Below, in pieces: positions 35,450 through 45,912 of a stretch of 64,000 bases of DNA. The stretch is from Zingiber officinale. Its lineage: Eukaryota; Streptophyta; Magnoliopsida; Zingiberales; Zingiberaceae. The stretch lies in assembly GCF_018446385.1 (NCBI RefSeq), contig NC_055987.1, forward strand, positions 29,084,202-29,148,201, in the 5' to 3' direction. The position numbers and the translations under genes are program-made. The stretch's first letter is position 1. Every line of letters begins with the position of its first letter. The notes below the pieces were generated by a model, which was given only the letters and a program-made list of their open reading frames with translations, searched no databases and was not told the origin of the DNA.

Positions 35450-35720
35450 GAAAGTCCAAGTAGGTCAAGAGAGTGACCGGATACTTGGCATGATGAAGGA
35501 AAGTCCAAGTAGGTCAAAGGAATTGACCGGATACTTGGCAAGAGGAAGAAAGACTAAGTAGGTCAAAGGAATTGACCGGATACTTGGCAAGAGGAGAAAA
35601 GTCCAAGTAGGTCAAAGGGATTGACCGGACACTTGGTGGGGAGTCCTGGCAGGTCAAGGGAGTGACCAGATGCTAGGCAGAATGTACCAACAGGTCAAGG
35701 TTGACCGGATGTTGGTATGA
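35450..35720 (+). repeat. ~51-bp tandem array in element E 5' LTR
   Basis: Five to six diverging units of AAGTCCAAGTAGGTCAA followed by TTGACCGGATACTTGG. The 3' LTR copy (50336-50625) begins inside this array with one additional unit. Confidence 0.85.
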
Positions 35721-35757
35721 GAGGCTTGGGACTTGGTTTTGGGTAAAAACCAAGAGC

Positions 35758-36008
35758 TGGATCGATCAGTGGATCGATCAAGTCTTTTCCCAGCACATAG
35801 AAAGCCTCTAGATCGATCAGTGGATCGATCCAGAGGTCCCAATCGATCAGTGGATCGATTGGGACGCTACTGCTTCGCACGATAAGCGCTGGATCGATGC
35901 GTGGATCGATCCAGGCGTGTTTCCAGAGCACAGAGGCACTCTGGATCGATCCGTGGATCGATCCAAAGCCTCCCCGATCGATTGGGAGTTTTCGAATCGA
36001 TTGGGATC
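35758..36008. repeat. Palindromic GGATCGATCC cluster in element E 5' LTR
   Basis: At least five inverted pairs such as TGGATCGATC...GGATCGATCCA and CCAATCGATC...GGATCGATTGG. The cluster is repeated at 50655-50897 and a related one lies at 38226-38370 after gag. Confidence 0.85.
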
Positions 36009-36475
36009 CGACCGTTGCGTCGTATTTGAGCTGCAGGCGGACGTCTCCTTTAGCAGTTCTCCACTATTTCATCTCAGATCTCTCGCCAACTCCTCCACAG
36101 CGCTCTCAAAGCTCAGATCGCCAGTTCTTGAAGGATCTTGGAGGTTTTCCAAGTCAAGAGGCGGATCAAAGTCAAGAAGAGAAGCTAGGGTTAGGGTTTT
36201 CTGTACTCATTGTAAGCTTTGCGCTTGTATTTTGTTTCCCTTTCCTTTCTTCTTGTATTGAGAGTCTTGTAGGGCTTCTCCGCCTTCGGTAGTTACCGAA
36301 AAGGAGTGTTTCATAGTGGAGGTGTGTGTGTGTGCGTGGATCCTTGGACTAGTCACCTCTTGTGAGGTGGATACCAAGTAAAATTCCAAGTGTTAGCGTT
36401 GTATGTTTTTGTTTCTTGTATTTCCGCTGCACATCTTCGAAGAAACAAGCAACGTCAACCACGAAGCACGCGACG

Positions 36476-36498
36476 AGCTATTCACCCCCCCTCTAGCT
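36476..36498 (+). other. LTR-end hairpin of element E
   Basis: AGCTA pairs with TAGCT around the loop TTCACCCCCCCTC, 17 bases from the LTR end. The 3' LTR keeps it at 51370-51400 with a longer C-rich loop. The loop matches those of B and D read in their own sense. Confidence 0.65.
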
Positions 36499-36517
36499 AC
36501 TTTTCGATCCCAACAAG

Positions 36518-36529
36518 TGGTATCAGAGC
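36518..36529 (+). other. Primer binding site of element E
   Basis: TGGTATCAGAGC two bases after the LTR, perfect initiator-Met tRNA match. Confidence 0.95.
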
Positions 36530-36649
36530 GAGGTCGCTCTTCACCGGAATCATCGCCGGAAGGGGCAAACAAAACAAGCAAAGCTAGAGGGTGAAGAAGT
36601 TGAAGCAAATTCATCAGAAGTCAAAGATTTCAAGAAGCTCAACTTCAAG

Positions 36650-38225
36650 ATGCAATTCCAAGATGGACTTGGATTTGATACAAGGGTGGCTCCACCGTAC
36701 ACATCTACAAGCTTCGATTCTTGGAAAATCAAGAATCGAAAATTTTCTTATGATGGAGATAGAGCAATGGTTTGCTCTAATGGAAGGCTTCAAAGCTCCA
36801 ACAAACTCCAAGGGCAAGCTTCTTAAGAAAAGCAAATGGAGCTTGAAGCAAATTCAAAGGAGCGAGGCAAATGATAAAGTGACCAAGCTTTTGGTCAACT
36901 TATTGCCTAGCCACATTTTGGCTCAAATCAGAGAATTCAACGATGCCAAGGAGCTTTGGAGCAAATTGGCAACAATCCATGAAGAACCCTCCACTGTACC
37001 GAATCAAGAGGAATCCAAAGAGGGCGACTCATTGGAGCAAGATCAAGAGAAGGACTCCGAAGTTGAGAGATGCTCAACTTCCGAAGAAGAGGAAGTCTAA
37101 GAAGCTTCATCCTCAAAGGAGTGCAATCAAAAGAGCAAGGAAGGAGCATATTCCTTGTTTCATGTATAAGAGGGTGAAGAAGAAGGTGAAGCCTCCACCT
37201 CTAGGATTGAGGGGGAGCAATCTTCATTAACACCGGATCAAGAGCAAGAAGAATCCTCCACATCCGGGTCAAGAGAAGATGAGGATGAAGAAGCTTCCAC
37301 CTCCGCAAGTCAAGCAAAATCGAATGGAGAAATATCTTCGGATCAAGAGGAAGCTTCTACCTCCGGATCAAAAGGAGAAGATGCCACCCCTACAAGCAAA
37401 GGTATAAACATTTCAATTAACGATAAAAATCATATCACATGTTTTGAATGTAGGGAACATGGGCATTACAAAAGTAAATGTCCTAAATTGGCCAAGAAAA
37501 AGGGCCAAATGACACAAAAGGGCAAGGAGAAACCCAAGGAGACCATCCCCGGAACAAAGAAGAGCAAGGAGCACATTGTGTGCTTCTCTTGCAATCAAAA
37601 GGGGCATTACCGAAGTCAATGCCCTAATGGGAAGAAGGTGGTCAAGGCTCATGAAGGAAGCTCAACTCAAGGGGGAGCCTCCAAGGTAAAAAAGAAGGTA
37701 TCTTTTATTGAGCCTATTCCCTTGCAAAATGGTAAAAAGCATGCTAGGTCAAATTTATATCATTTTAATGCTACTTACCATGAAAATAGGAGGCATGATA
37801 AAATTAAAGAAAATCATGTAGCTTATCATGCTAAGACTACCACACCTAGGATTAGGAAGATAGATAAAAATCTAGGCAATCACACTAAGGACCATAGTTA
37901 TAAGCCTAGAAACAAAAATGCTCATGGGTGTAATGAAAAATCAAAATCTAAGGATTTAATGATAGAAAATCAAGTCTTGAGGTCAAGGCTTGATAAAATG
38001 GAAAAGATCCTAAAAAGGATGGAAAATATCCTAAAAGGGCAAAATGAGCATAGCCTAGGTCTAAGAGCACAAAGGTCATCCAATTGCCATAGAGGTTTGG
38101 GATACAAACCAAAGGCCAAGAAGGATGTAATTTCCTATCATAGGGTTCCATATAGTTATGGAACCAATTCTAGGTCTAGTGGGCAAGCCAAAAATACTAG
38201 GGAGGTCATCCCTAAGAGTGCCTGA
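36650..38225 (+). pseudogene. gag of element E (damaged)
   Basis: The start is the ATG of MQFQDGLGFDTRVAPPYTS (36650), continuing SFDSWKI. A one-base shift near 36722-36740 then moves to the frame of RIENFLMMEIEQWFALMEG. The rest is one frame with two stops, at 37098 and about 37165. After the capsid-like region (AKELWSKLATIHEEPS) comes a Glu/Ser-rich acidic linker, two CX2CX4HX4C zinc knuckles (CFECREHGHYKSKC and CFSCNQKGHYRSQC), a basic stretch, and a C-terminal coiled coil (IENQVLRSRLDKMEKILK). It ends with TGA at 38223-38225, directly abutting a palindromic repeat cluster. The protein would package element RNA; it belongs to the same broad Gag type as D's. Confidence 0.9.
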
Positions 38226-38640
38226 ATCGATCAGTGGATCGATTCAGAAGGCAATTCTCGCGAGCAGAAGCTCGCTGGATCAATCAGCCGATCGATCTAC
38301 ACATCTTGAATCGATCAGTGGATCGATTCAGCTAGGTTCAATCGATTGGAACCCAACTTCAATCGATCCAGGATGCTGATTTTGGCTGAGAAAGCCTGAT
38401 TTCAGCATTTTGAACCTTGTTTAGTCAATGTAACCATTCCAAACCCCTCAAAATACATTTGTATACATAAAAAGAGTGTTTTCATGTTGAAAACAAGGAT
38501 AGATTGGTTAAGGAAGACTAAATTAAAGTTTAGGTTGAGGTTTGTTTCAAATTTTGAATATTTGAACCTCAAAACTTCTAAAATTGGGTTTCCTAAAGTT
38601 TTAGGGATTCCAAGTCATTGTTGGTGCAATGACAGAAGTC
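38226..38640 (+). repeat. Palindromic repeats downstream of element E gag
   Basis: TGAATCGATCAGTGGATCGA-type inverted pairs at 38223-38370, of the same design as the LTR cluster although outside the LTR. The remainder to 38640 is non-coding. Confidence 0.75.
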
Positions 38641-39198
38641 ATCATCATGTCTTTAGGGGGAGGGACTCTTTAAAGACAAGAAACATTATTTTTCATGAAC
38701 CTTGGAGGGTGGTTAACCTTCTGTAGAGAAAATGCTCATGAATGAGCATTTGAACTTGAAATGGGGAGTGGATATCCTCATTATTTCAAGTGGTATTTCA
38801 AGTGGTTGAAAAATGCTCAAGGTTGGACATTTGTCTACATTGCAGGAGAATGTAGGGAAAATGAAGGGTATGAGACCTTCATTATGATGTTGATTACAAC
38901 CTTGAGAAACTCTTCAGGGGGAGAGTTTTAAAAAAGGGATAAAGGTTCAACGAGTGCAGTTGTAACCAATAATGAGTATCTCTTCAGGGGGAGAGATAGT
39001 GTTTGTTTGATGTGTGCCAATAGGGGGAGAATGTGTGGTTTAAGTTAGACCTTCATTACCTATGGGGGAGGTCATAGGGGGAGAATGAAGGGAACCGACA
39101 TTCATACTTTGGCATGAAGAGAGTTAAGGCTATGGGATTAGCTTAACTCAGAGTGGTCCTAACTTAAAGGTATTGTCAAACATCAAAAAGGGGGAGAT
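38641..39198 (+). other. 3' spacer of element E with repeated polypurine motifs
   Basis: GGGGGAG-like purine runs occur at about 38654, 38926, 38986, 39022, 39065 and 39077 before the functional PPT AAAAAGGGGGAGAT next to the LTR (39185-39198). A perfect 10-bp inverted repeat, AAATGCTCAT/ATGAGCATTT, lies at 38730-38751. Multiplied PPTs are reported for Sireviruses. Confidence 0.8.
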
Positions 39199-39242
39199 TG
39201 TTGGTACAATATCCCTTAGGTCAAGGTTGACTGAGTTGACCA
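39199..39242 (+). repeat. 3' LTR of element E, first 44 bp
   Basis: TGTTGGTACAATATCCC to GAGTTGACCA, identical in layout to the start of the 5' LTR, then broken by element F. Confidence 0.92.
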
Positions 39243-41306
39243 TGTTGGAGTGTATACTGAAAGCCTAAGCTTTGTAAACATTCATTATGAATAAAGAATC
39301 ACATTTGGTCAAATTGTCTACATTTAGTTGTAGTTGTTCAATTAATTTATACTGTAGATAACATAGTACGTGGTGTCACATGCAGAAGATGATGTTATCA
39401 GTACCTTATAAATTATAAACAGTAGCTCACGACCAAAATGGAAAGGAACAAACCATTAGAAGGTCGTAGTGTAATTAGGTATCAGTTTATCTTGACTATA
39501 TAATCACACTAGTACACTTAGAGTGTATTGAGTAGGACCATTTGAGGTCATTTCTTTTATACTGACTTTATAAAGAAACAAAGACCTCGGTTATTATAGA
39601 AGTGTGTGCTCTTAATCCTGATATAATAACAAGCACATATATTTGATATTTATTTCTTTAATTTATCAATGGGTGAGGTTTAGTTCGATGAATCAATAAG
39701 CCCGATAAGTTGGGAAATGGTATCATTTTTAGTGTGTGTTGTTGATTATAGAAGGAAACTGTGTCCTAGAGATACTAGGTTGATAATGTCCCCAAGAGGA
39801 GCTCATAAGGATTGTCATGTTAAACCCTGCAGGTGGACTTAGTCCGACATGACGATAAGGTTGAGTGGTACTACTCTTGGACTAAGATATTAATTAAATG
39901 AGTTGTCAGTAACTCACTTAATTAGTGGACATTCGATATCTTAAACACAGGGAGACTAATACACTCATAATAAGAAGGAGCCCAAAAATGTAATTTGGGA
40001 TTGGTGCGGTAGTTCAATAATAGTTCTCTAGTGGAATGAATTATTATTGATAAAATTAAGTTGTGTGTTCGGGGCGAACACGGGATGCTTAATTTTATCG
40101 GGAGACCAAAACCAATTCCTCCTCTCGGTCCCTATCGTAGCCTCTTATTTATAGAGTTCTATACTCACCTGTACCCACCTTTTATACCCACCCAATAGGG
40201 GCCGGCCAAGCTAGCTTGGGAACAAGCTAGGGCCGGCCTAGGTATAAGATTAGGTGGCCGGCCCTAGCTTGAACCCAAGCTAGTAGGGCCGGCCAAAATA
40301 AATTAAAAAGAATTTTAATTTTAATTTTTATTATGTGGAAGAAATAATTTATTAAAGAGAATTTAAATTAAATTGTCTCTCTTGTAAAATTTATAAAAGA
40401 TTAAAGAAAGAGATTAGATCTCTTTCCTTATTTGTAGATTGGTGAGATATTTTATTTTCTCTTTAAAAATTATTCACATGTTGTAAAATTAAAATTATAG
40501 AAATTTCTTTTATTAACCATGTAGAGATTTTTAAAGAGAAATTTTAATTTTAAAATTTCCGTAAACAAATTAGGAAGTTTTAATTGTTGATTGAAACTTG
40601 TCCAATTTGTTCTCCAATGTTGTGGCCGGCCAATGTAGATTTAATTGGGAAATTTTATTTTATTTTTCTCAATTAAATCATGTCAAGGAAATTGAGGAAA
40701 TTTTATTGTAATTTAATTTCCTAATTTGCCTAGGCCAAGGAATATAAAAGAAGGGTGAGGTGCCTTCATGAGACACAACATCTATTATTTCTCTCCTCTT
40801 TTGTTCCTTGGTGTGGCCATCCTCTCCTCTCTTCCTCTTGTGGTGGCCGAACCTCTCTCTCTCTTGGAGCTCTTGTGGTGGCGGATACTACTTGGAGAAG
40901 AAGAAGAAGAAGAGAAAGCTAGCATCTCTTGGAGCTTGGTTAGTATTTTGGTTTTCTCCTTGGTGAAGTTTTCCTTTGTGGCCGAACCTTGCTTGGAGGA
41001 GAAGAAGGTGGTTGGTGGTTTCTCATCTCGGTAGATCGTTGCCCACACAACGTCCGAGGTTAGAAGAGGAATACGGTAGAAGATCAAGAGGTTTTTCTAC
41101 AAGGTATAACTAGTAATTTTTATTTCCGCATCATGCTAGTTATTTATGGAAATAATACCAAATACAAGAGGCTTACGTTCTAGAATTTCGAATATGTTTT
41201 TCGATGTTGTGTTCTTTTGTTTTTTCTTTTCCTTGTGATTTGATTGTTCTTTTCGGTTAACCTAAAGTTATTTTAGGAAATTAAATATTAACTTTCTATA
41301 AAAGGT
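39243..41306 (+). repeat. LTR of element F, first part
   Basis: Copia LTR up to the CACTA-1 insertion. TATA box TATAAAA at 40743-40749. The last three bases, ggt (41304-41306), are the CACTA target site. Confidence 0.92.
40743..40749 (+). promoter_or_regulatory. TATA box of element F LTR
   Basis: TATAAAA in GGAATATAAAAGAAGG, homologous to the site in A's 5' LTR. Confidence 0.65.
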
Positions 41307-41760
41307 CACTACAAGAAAAAAGACAAACAACAACGGTTTTAAACCGTTGTCGTAGGCCATTTTGAACTGTTGTTAAAGGCTGTGTTGTTAAAAGGGGTGG
41401 CCAACGACAACAGTTTTTAACCGTTGTCTTTGAAGGCAAAGACAACATTTTTTACAACAGTGAAAAACTGTTGTCTTTTCCTTCAAAGACAACAGTTTTT
41501 CACCGTTGTCTTTGAGCATATGCCTAGGCTCTTCAACAACAGTTTTGAACTGTCTACGACAACGGCTAAAAACCGTTGTCTTTTTTTCCAATGACATCGG
41601 TTTGACAACGGTTAAAAACCGTTGTCTTTTTAGCGAACAATGTTAATTAACATCAGTTTGACAATGATTTTTCACTGTTGTCTTTTAACGCCATTGACAA
41701 CAGTTTGACATATTTAAACTGATGTCTTTGGGTACAATATACAACATGTTGACAATAAAT
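41307..41760. repeat. Left terminal and subterminal repeats of CACTA-1
   Basis: TIR followed by at least ten AACCGTTGTC/GACAACGGTT words in both orientations, many forming local palindromes (for example near 41333-41350). Confidence 0.9.
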
Positions 41761-41799
41761 AAAAAATTTATTAATCTTTTCCTACTCAACAGTTTATAA

Positions 41800-42545
41800 A
41801 AAACATCATCATCCAGTGCAAATTTCATCCAGTGCAAATCATCTAGTGCAAATTTCATTGATAAAAAACCTACAATCCAAACATAATCAATATTTACAAT
41901 GCAAATTTCATTAAAGTACCAAACATCATCATCCAAACATCATTAAAGTACAAAACATCAACATTCAAACATCACAAAAGTTTACAAAACAAAATAGTAC
42001 CCATAACAATATATCACACATATATATAAAATCCAAAATATCTTATTTTGTTGGATCAAGTCTTCTCTACCTGTGCATCTTCTAAACAACCTGTGCATCT
42101 TCTAAACACCATATCAATAACTGTAGCCTTTTCTGGTTTCTCCTCCCTCCTAGCTTCTCTTTTCTTCTCCTTTCTGGGTACGGGATCATTATCTTTTCCC
42201 TGAGGTAAATAGCATATGATTGCAAGTTAAGTCATTTCCCAGGAGTAAATGGCATAAAGATGATAATGACAAAGACGTTGTACACAATTGAATATGATAA
42301 CAATACTTCTTTCTAGGCACAAATTAAAATTACTGCATAACTCACTTTCAGTTCAAGTTATCTACAAAATATCATTGATCAAGAACCTACAATCCAAACA
42401 TCATTAAAGTACCAAACATCAACATCCAAACATCACCAAACTTTACAAAACTAAATAGTACCCATAACAATATATCACACATATATATGCCAAAGTATAT
42501 TGTTTTGTTGGATCAAATCTTCTCTACTTGTGCAATTCCTGTGAT
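41800..42545. repeat. Direct duplication inside CACTA-1
   Basis: About 170-190 bp at 41868-42065 (CCTACAATCCAAACAT through TTGTTGGATCAAGTCTTC) recurs at 42380-42528 in diverged form, about 500 bp apart. Smaller CAGTGCAAATTTCATC repeats lie at 41815-41860. Confidence 0.75.
42050..42205 (-). pseudogene. Captured Lys/Arg-rich C-terminal exon of unknown gene
   Basis: On the minus strand a CTCAG acceptor at about 42201 is followed by GKDNDPVPRKEKKREARRE and then ...VIDMVFRRC, with a stop near 42055. A short duplication (AGAAGATGCACAGG twice) lies near the end. The protein is not recognised. It may be a terminal exon of another captured gene or a chance open frame. Confidence 0.35.
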
Positions 42546-42901
42546 TAAAGTACCAAAACTGGCTAAGTATATAACACCCTTTTACTTCCTGTGAAAATAA
42601 AAATCACATGATTTTAATCCAATTCAACAACAAGTCTAGCTAGTCTCCAGTATATATTTTTATCACCAACATTAGAGGTTGTAATATGTCAAGAGCTACT
42701 GGACCTTTGACATGTTTATACAAAGAGTTAAGTTTGCTTATTACACCAATATGCGTATCAAGTGTGAAAGGATTTATACAAAGAGTTAAGTTTGTTTATC
42801 CAACTGATGGGACTTTCCTGAGACAAGGAGCCTGCGAATACCCAGAACCAACTAATTACTCTTAACTTAGATAAATATGAAACATAACAAAATGATGCTT
42901 A

Positions 42902-43920
42902 CCATGAAGATGCTCTTTCAGTGCTCCATTATGCATAAACTCATATACAAGAATGCTTTTGCCTTCTTGCTGGCAGTAACCGAGAAATTCAACCAGATTT
43001 CTGTGATGTATTCTTGAAAGTAGAGAAACCTGGAACAAATTTTATTGGTCAAACTGGTGCAATAATAACTTAGTGCAATCCTTTAGCAAGCTACCATAAA
43101 CACACTTTATGAAGAACCTTAAGCATATCTTTTTGGTTTGGCTAAGCAATCATCTAAGCAATTAAGAGTAACCCTTTTACCCAAAGCTATGTAAACGGCT
43201 ACCTCACTTGAGAACTGTCTGTTTCCCTGACAAGAATCATTGGTTTGAACTTTGACGGCAATTTCTTTTCCGTTTTTCAACTTTCCATAATACACAGTCC
43301 CATAGCCCCCAGAACCAACTTTTTTAGTAAAGTTTTCTGTGGCATCGTTGATTTCAGATAACCAATATCTATGTGCTGTTTCAATGCCAAATCCTCCAAA
43401 AGAAGCACTTAACTCTTGGAATGGTTGGGGAGGTGGAAGATCATCTGCAAATGAAAAAACAATATCTTTAATTCATATACATGTTTCAGACAAAAGTTAG
43501 TCAGTTGTATTGAGTCGTACCTACCTTCTCTTGAAAATAGTCTAAGTTTCTTGGGGATACGCCTCAAAATAGCATACCCAAGTTTGATAATTGTAATTTC
43601 ATTGGAAAGTAGGACTTAAAGAGATATTCAACACAATCTAATAAGAAATACCCATGTGAAAACTATATTTTTGCCAAGAAGATGACCATGTACTGTTCCG
43701 GACAGCATATTGTTCTGCACGTACCTGCAAGCTCAATAGTTACTTCATGCTGGAGTTGGTGCTAGACAAAGCCAAACGTTAAAAGAGAACAAATTTGGGC
43801 AAACATTGATGTTCGTTAAATGACAATATAATGGCAAGAAAGGACATACAGTTCTTGTAAATTTGATAGGCCATCCAAAAATGATAGATCACCAGTTAAC
43901 TTATTGTTCTCAAGGTGACT
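42902..43920 (-). pseudogene. Captured LRR receptor-like kinase gene fragment
   Basis: Read from high to low: an LRR exon (43850-43920, LENNKLTGDLSFLDGLSNLQ), a second LRR exon (about 43678-43735, YVQNNMLSGTVHG), a diverged stretch where the membrane segment would be, the kinase N-lobe exon (about 43200-43446), and a following exon (42902-43030). The N-lobe exon reads FTKKVGSGGYGTVYYGKLK and KEIAVKV, with the glycine loop and ATP-binding Lys intact. The following exon reads LLSRIHHRNLVEFLGYC and ILVYEFMHNGALKEHLHG. Introns with GT/AG borders remain. This resembles plasma-membrane LRR kinases of the Arabidopsis At1g67720 kind. The catalytic loop (HRD) and DFG regions are absent, so it is a fragment that cannot phosphorylate anything. 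Confidence 0.87.
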
Positions 43921-44199
43921 GCAAAAAAACAATTCAAAAGTCTAGCGAATGATTAAGTGTACTCTCTTGATACTCTCATAAGGATCATAAGGATCTACTC
44001 TCTTGATACTCAAATAGACTCAGTAAACGGCCTAACTTCTAGCAGGAATCAAAATTCCTAACTATATTAGCATTTTCCCCAATTCATATTCGAATAAAAT
44101 TCTCCGACAATCATGCAAAAGCATAGAGATGGTTTATTTAGTTTTTACATGGAATAGAGAGTAGAAAAGAGCAATCCAAACTTCCAACAACATCATAGA
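43921..44199. other. CACTA-1 interior without recognisable gene
   Basis: Probably intron or flank of the captured receptor kinase. It contains a short repeat of AAGGATC and TCTCTTGATACTC at 43970-44010. Confidence 0.35.
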
Positions 44200-44330
44200 G
44201 GATACCGCTAATTAGAATATTGACTAGCACATAAGGAAGGTATTTATCTTGACTTTATCGAGATTCGAACCCCATACCTCATGATGACAACACATCATGC
44301 GCTAGCCACTATATCAATTCGATTGATTTT
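44200..44330 (-). mobile_element. Possible tRNA-derived SINE fragment
   Basis: Minus strand shows ATAGTGGCTAGCGCATGA (44295-44312), A-box-like, and GGGGTTCGAATC (44262-44273), a good match to the RNA polymerase III B box GGTTCGANNCC, at tRNA-like spacing. A SINE tail or TSD is not clear. Chance resemblance is possible. Confidence 0.4.
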
Positions 44331-44799
44331 AGATCAATTTCATATGATTTTTGATTAATGGCCCACGACTGCATACAAAAATGGGTAGCTTAAACTGTTG
44401 GAAATGGCTGAAATGCCACAAAAACTTTGGCATTTTCTCTCCGATCAAGTGGTCCAAGTAATTACGGCGACAATACTGCAGAACGACTGTGATTAATCCA
44501 ACTTTGTAGGAAGAACTAAAGCAGAAGTAGCTTTGAATAATTCCAGTCGCACCAATAAAGCAGAATAACAGGGAGAGATAAAAACAACAAAAAAGGGATT
44601 TAAAAGGGAGAAAAAACAAAATAAAATAAAATAAAAAGAAACTACACAAGTTCCTGCTTTGCTCACGCGCTACGAAAAGCGGCCGGAGGAGTCGGCGTCA
44701 ACCCACGACCACGAGGGCAAGGCAAAGCGAAGTGATAACTAAATAACAAAATATAATTAATTGGAAAAAAATAATAACTAAATAACAATTCGTGAAGTG
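44331..44799. other. CACTA-1 interior, no gene recognised
   Basis: Includes a minus-strand open frame (44329-44649) of Phe/Leu/Ile-rich sequence from A/T-rich DNA, without domain features. Confidence 0.35.
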
Positions 44800-45603
44800 A
44801 TACCAAAGATCATTTTGAGAAATTCGTCCTAGTTGATCTACTAAGATTACCCCAAAGAAGTCATCTGATATGATTCCCATGCTGTGAGCATAAGGTATTT
44901 TAGAATTGGTATCGACTTTTCCACCTGTGGATGGATTGCCAATCAAGTAACCTTGAAAGCCAAGGCTTTTTCTTTCATATATATAAACTATAACATAATT
45001 TAAAGATCAAAATTAGATTCTTTCCCTTTATTGCCAGTGGCCCATCAATTCAAGCAATTTACCTGGAGGTTAAGTAATGATTCTTTCCCTTCATCAATAC
45101 CTGAATTACAGTAAATGAAAATGGCATGTAAATTAACACCCTCATCAATAGTTTACATTAAAAGTAGAGTTACCATCCAATATTCTTTTGGCCACCATAG
45201 GTACAATTTTTCTAGCATATGAATCCCCAGCAATGTAGAGGGGATTGGAGATGAACTGTGGGTGCTCAACAAGCCACTGCAAAAGTGAAAGATTACATAT
45301 TTAAGGCACTTACAGTAATTACATCAGGAATATATATGATCTTTCCCACCTGTAAAAGAAACTTAGAAGCCTGTTCGGACCAAATAGTATCGTTGGCATC
45401 ATACCCTTCATATTTTCTTGAGTATGAGAATCCAGAACCCAACGGGGAATCTACAAAGATAATGTTGGCTACCTGCACGAATGTTTTCACGCAGACAGGA
45501 CAAAAGCATGTATCATATTGCTTCCTCAATTACTGATCAAGAAGAAGAAGTTACCTTGGTCCAGGAATAAGGATGGTAGACCAAGCTTCCCTTATATGGT
45601 CCA
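44800..45603 (-). pseudogene. Captured serine carboxypeptidase-like (SCPL) gene fragment, central exons
   Basis: From high to low: GPYKGSLVYHPYSWTK (45553-45603), VANIIFVDSPLGSGFSYS to ASKFLLQ (45352-45477), VEHPQFISNPLYIAGDSYAR and KIVPMVA (about 45175-45283), IDEGKESLLNLQ (about 45064-45100), and GFQGYLIGNPSTGG to FFG (about 44830-44965). These are the conserved landmarks of plant SCPL proteins (alpha/beta hydrolases acting as peptidases or acyltransferases in the vacuole or secretory route). The nucleophile Ser in GDSYA is kept. Introns remain between exons. The oxyanion region (GGPGCS) and the catalytic Asp and His exons are absent. Exon one of apparently the same gene is at 46757-46893. 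Confidence 0.88.
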
Positions 45604-45912
45604 GGAAACTTAAAGATATGGTCCAGGACTATTACATCTCATCATCTCAAGCAAACTTAGCATAGTCAGATATGAACCAGACTGAGTTAGGAGAACATCT
45701 TTCAAACTTGTATGACAGCAAGCTAACCAAGGAAACTTCAAAAAGACCGATATGCATCTTGCAATCTTCTACAATTTCCGCCCTACAAAGGTGGACTAAG
45801 ACATGAGTCACAATCTTTATTAGTCTACATGATGAAATCTAATTGCTTGTAACTTCACCCAGATAGTATTTGTAACCAAGTCCAACTGGATATAACTTGC
45901 AAATTCAAATTC

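Larger units (their letters stand above)
34974..36515 (+). repeat. 5' LTR of element E
   Basis: 1542 bp, TGTTGGTGCAATATCCC to CCCAACA. It holds, in order, a seven-unit 31-bp array, a ~51-bp array, a cluster of GGATCGATCC palindromic words, and the LTR-end hairpin. Confidence 0.95.

Noticed and set aside
35897..36292. Overlapping long ORFs in E's LTRs (35897-36292, 35917-36261, 50603-51182, 50597-50962)
   Set aside because: They lie on both strands and in several frames at once because the GGATCGATCC repeats lack stops. No domain is present and they cover the LTR end and hairpin.
36517..39198. A hidden pol in element E
   Set aside because: I read all plus-strand frames after gag for YVDD, DDY, ALYGLKQ and ADIFTKPL type motifs and found none; the remaining sequence is palindromes and PPT-like spacers.
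44329..44649. 106-codon minus-strand ORF as a membrane protein
   Set aside because: Phe/Ile/Leu-rich because of AT-rich DNA, no start context or domain, and it lies beside intronic remnants.
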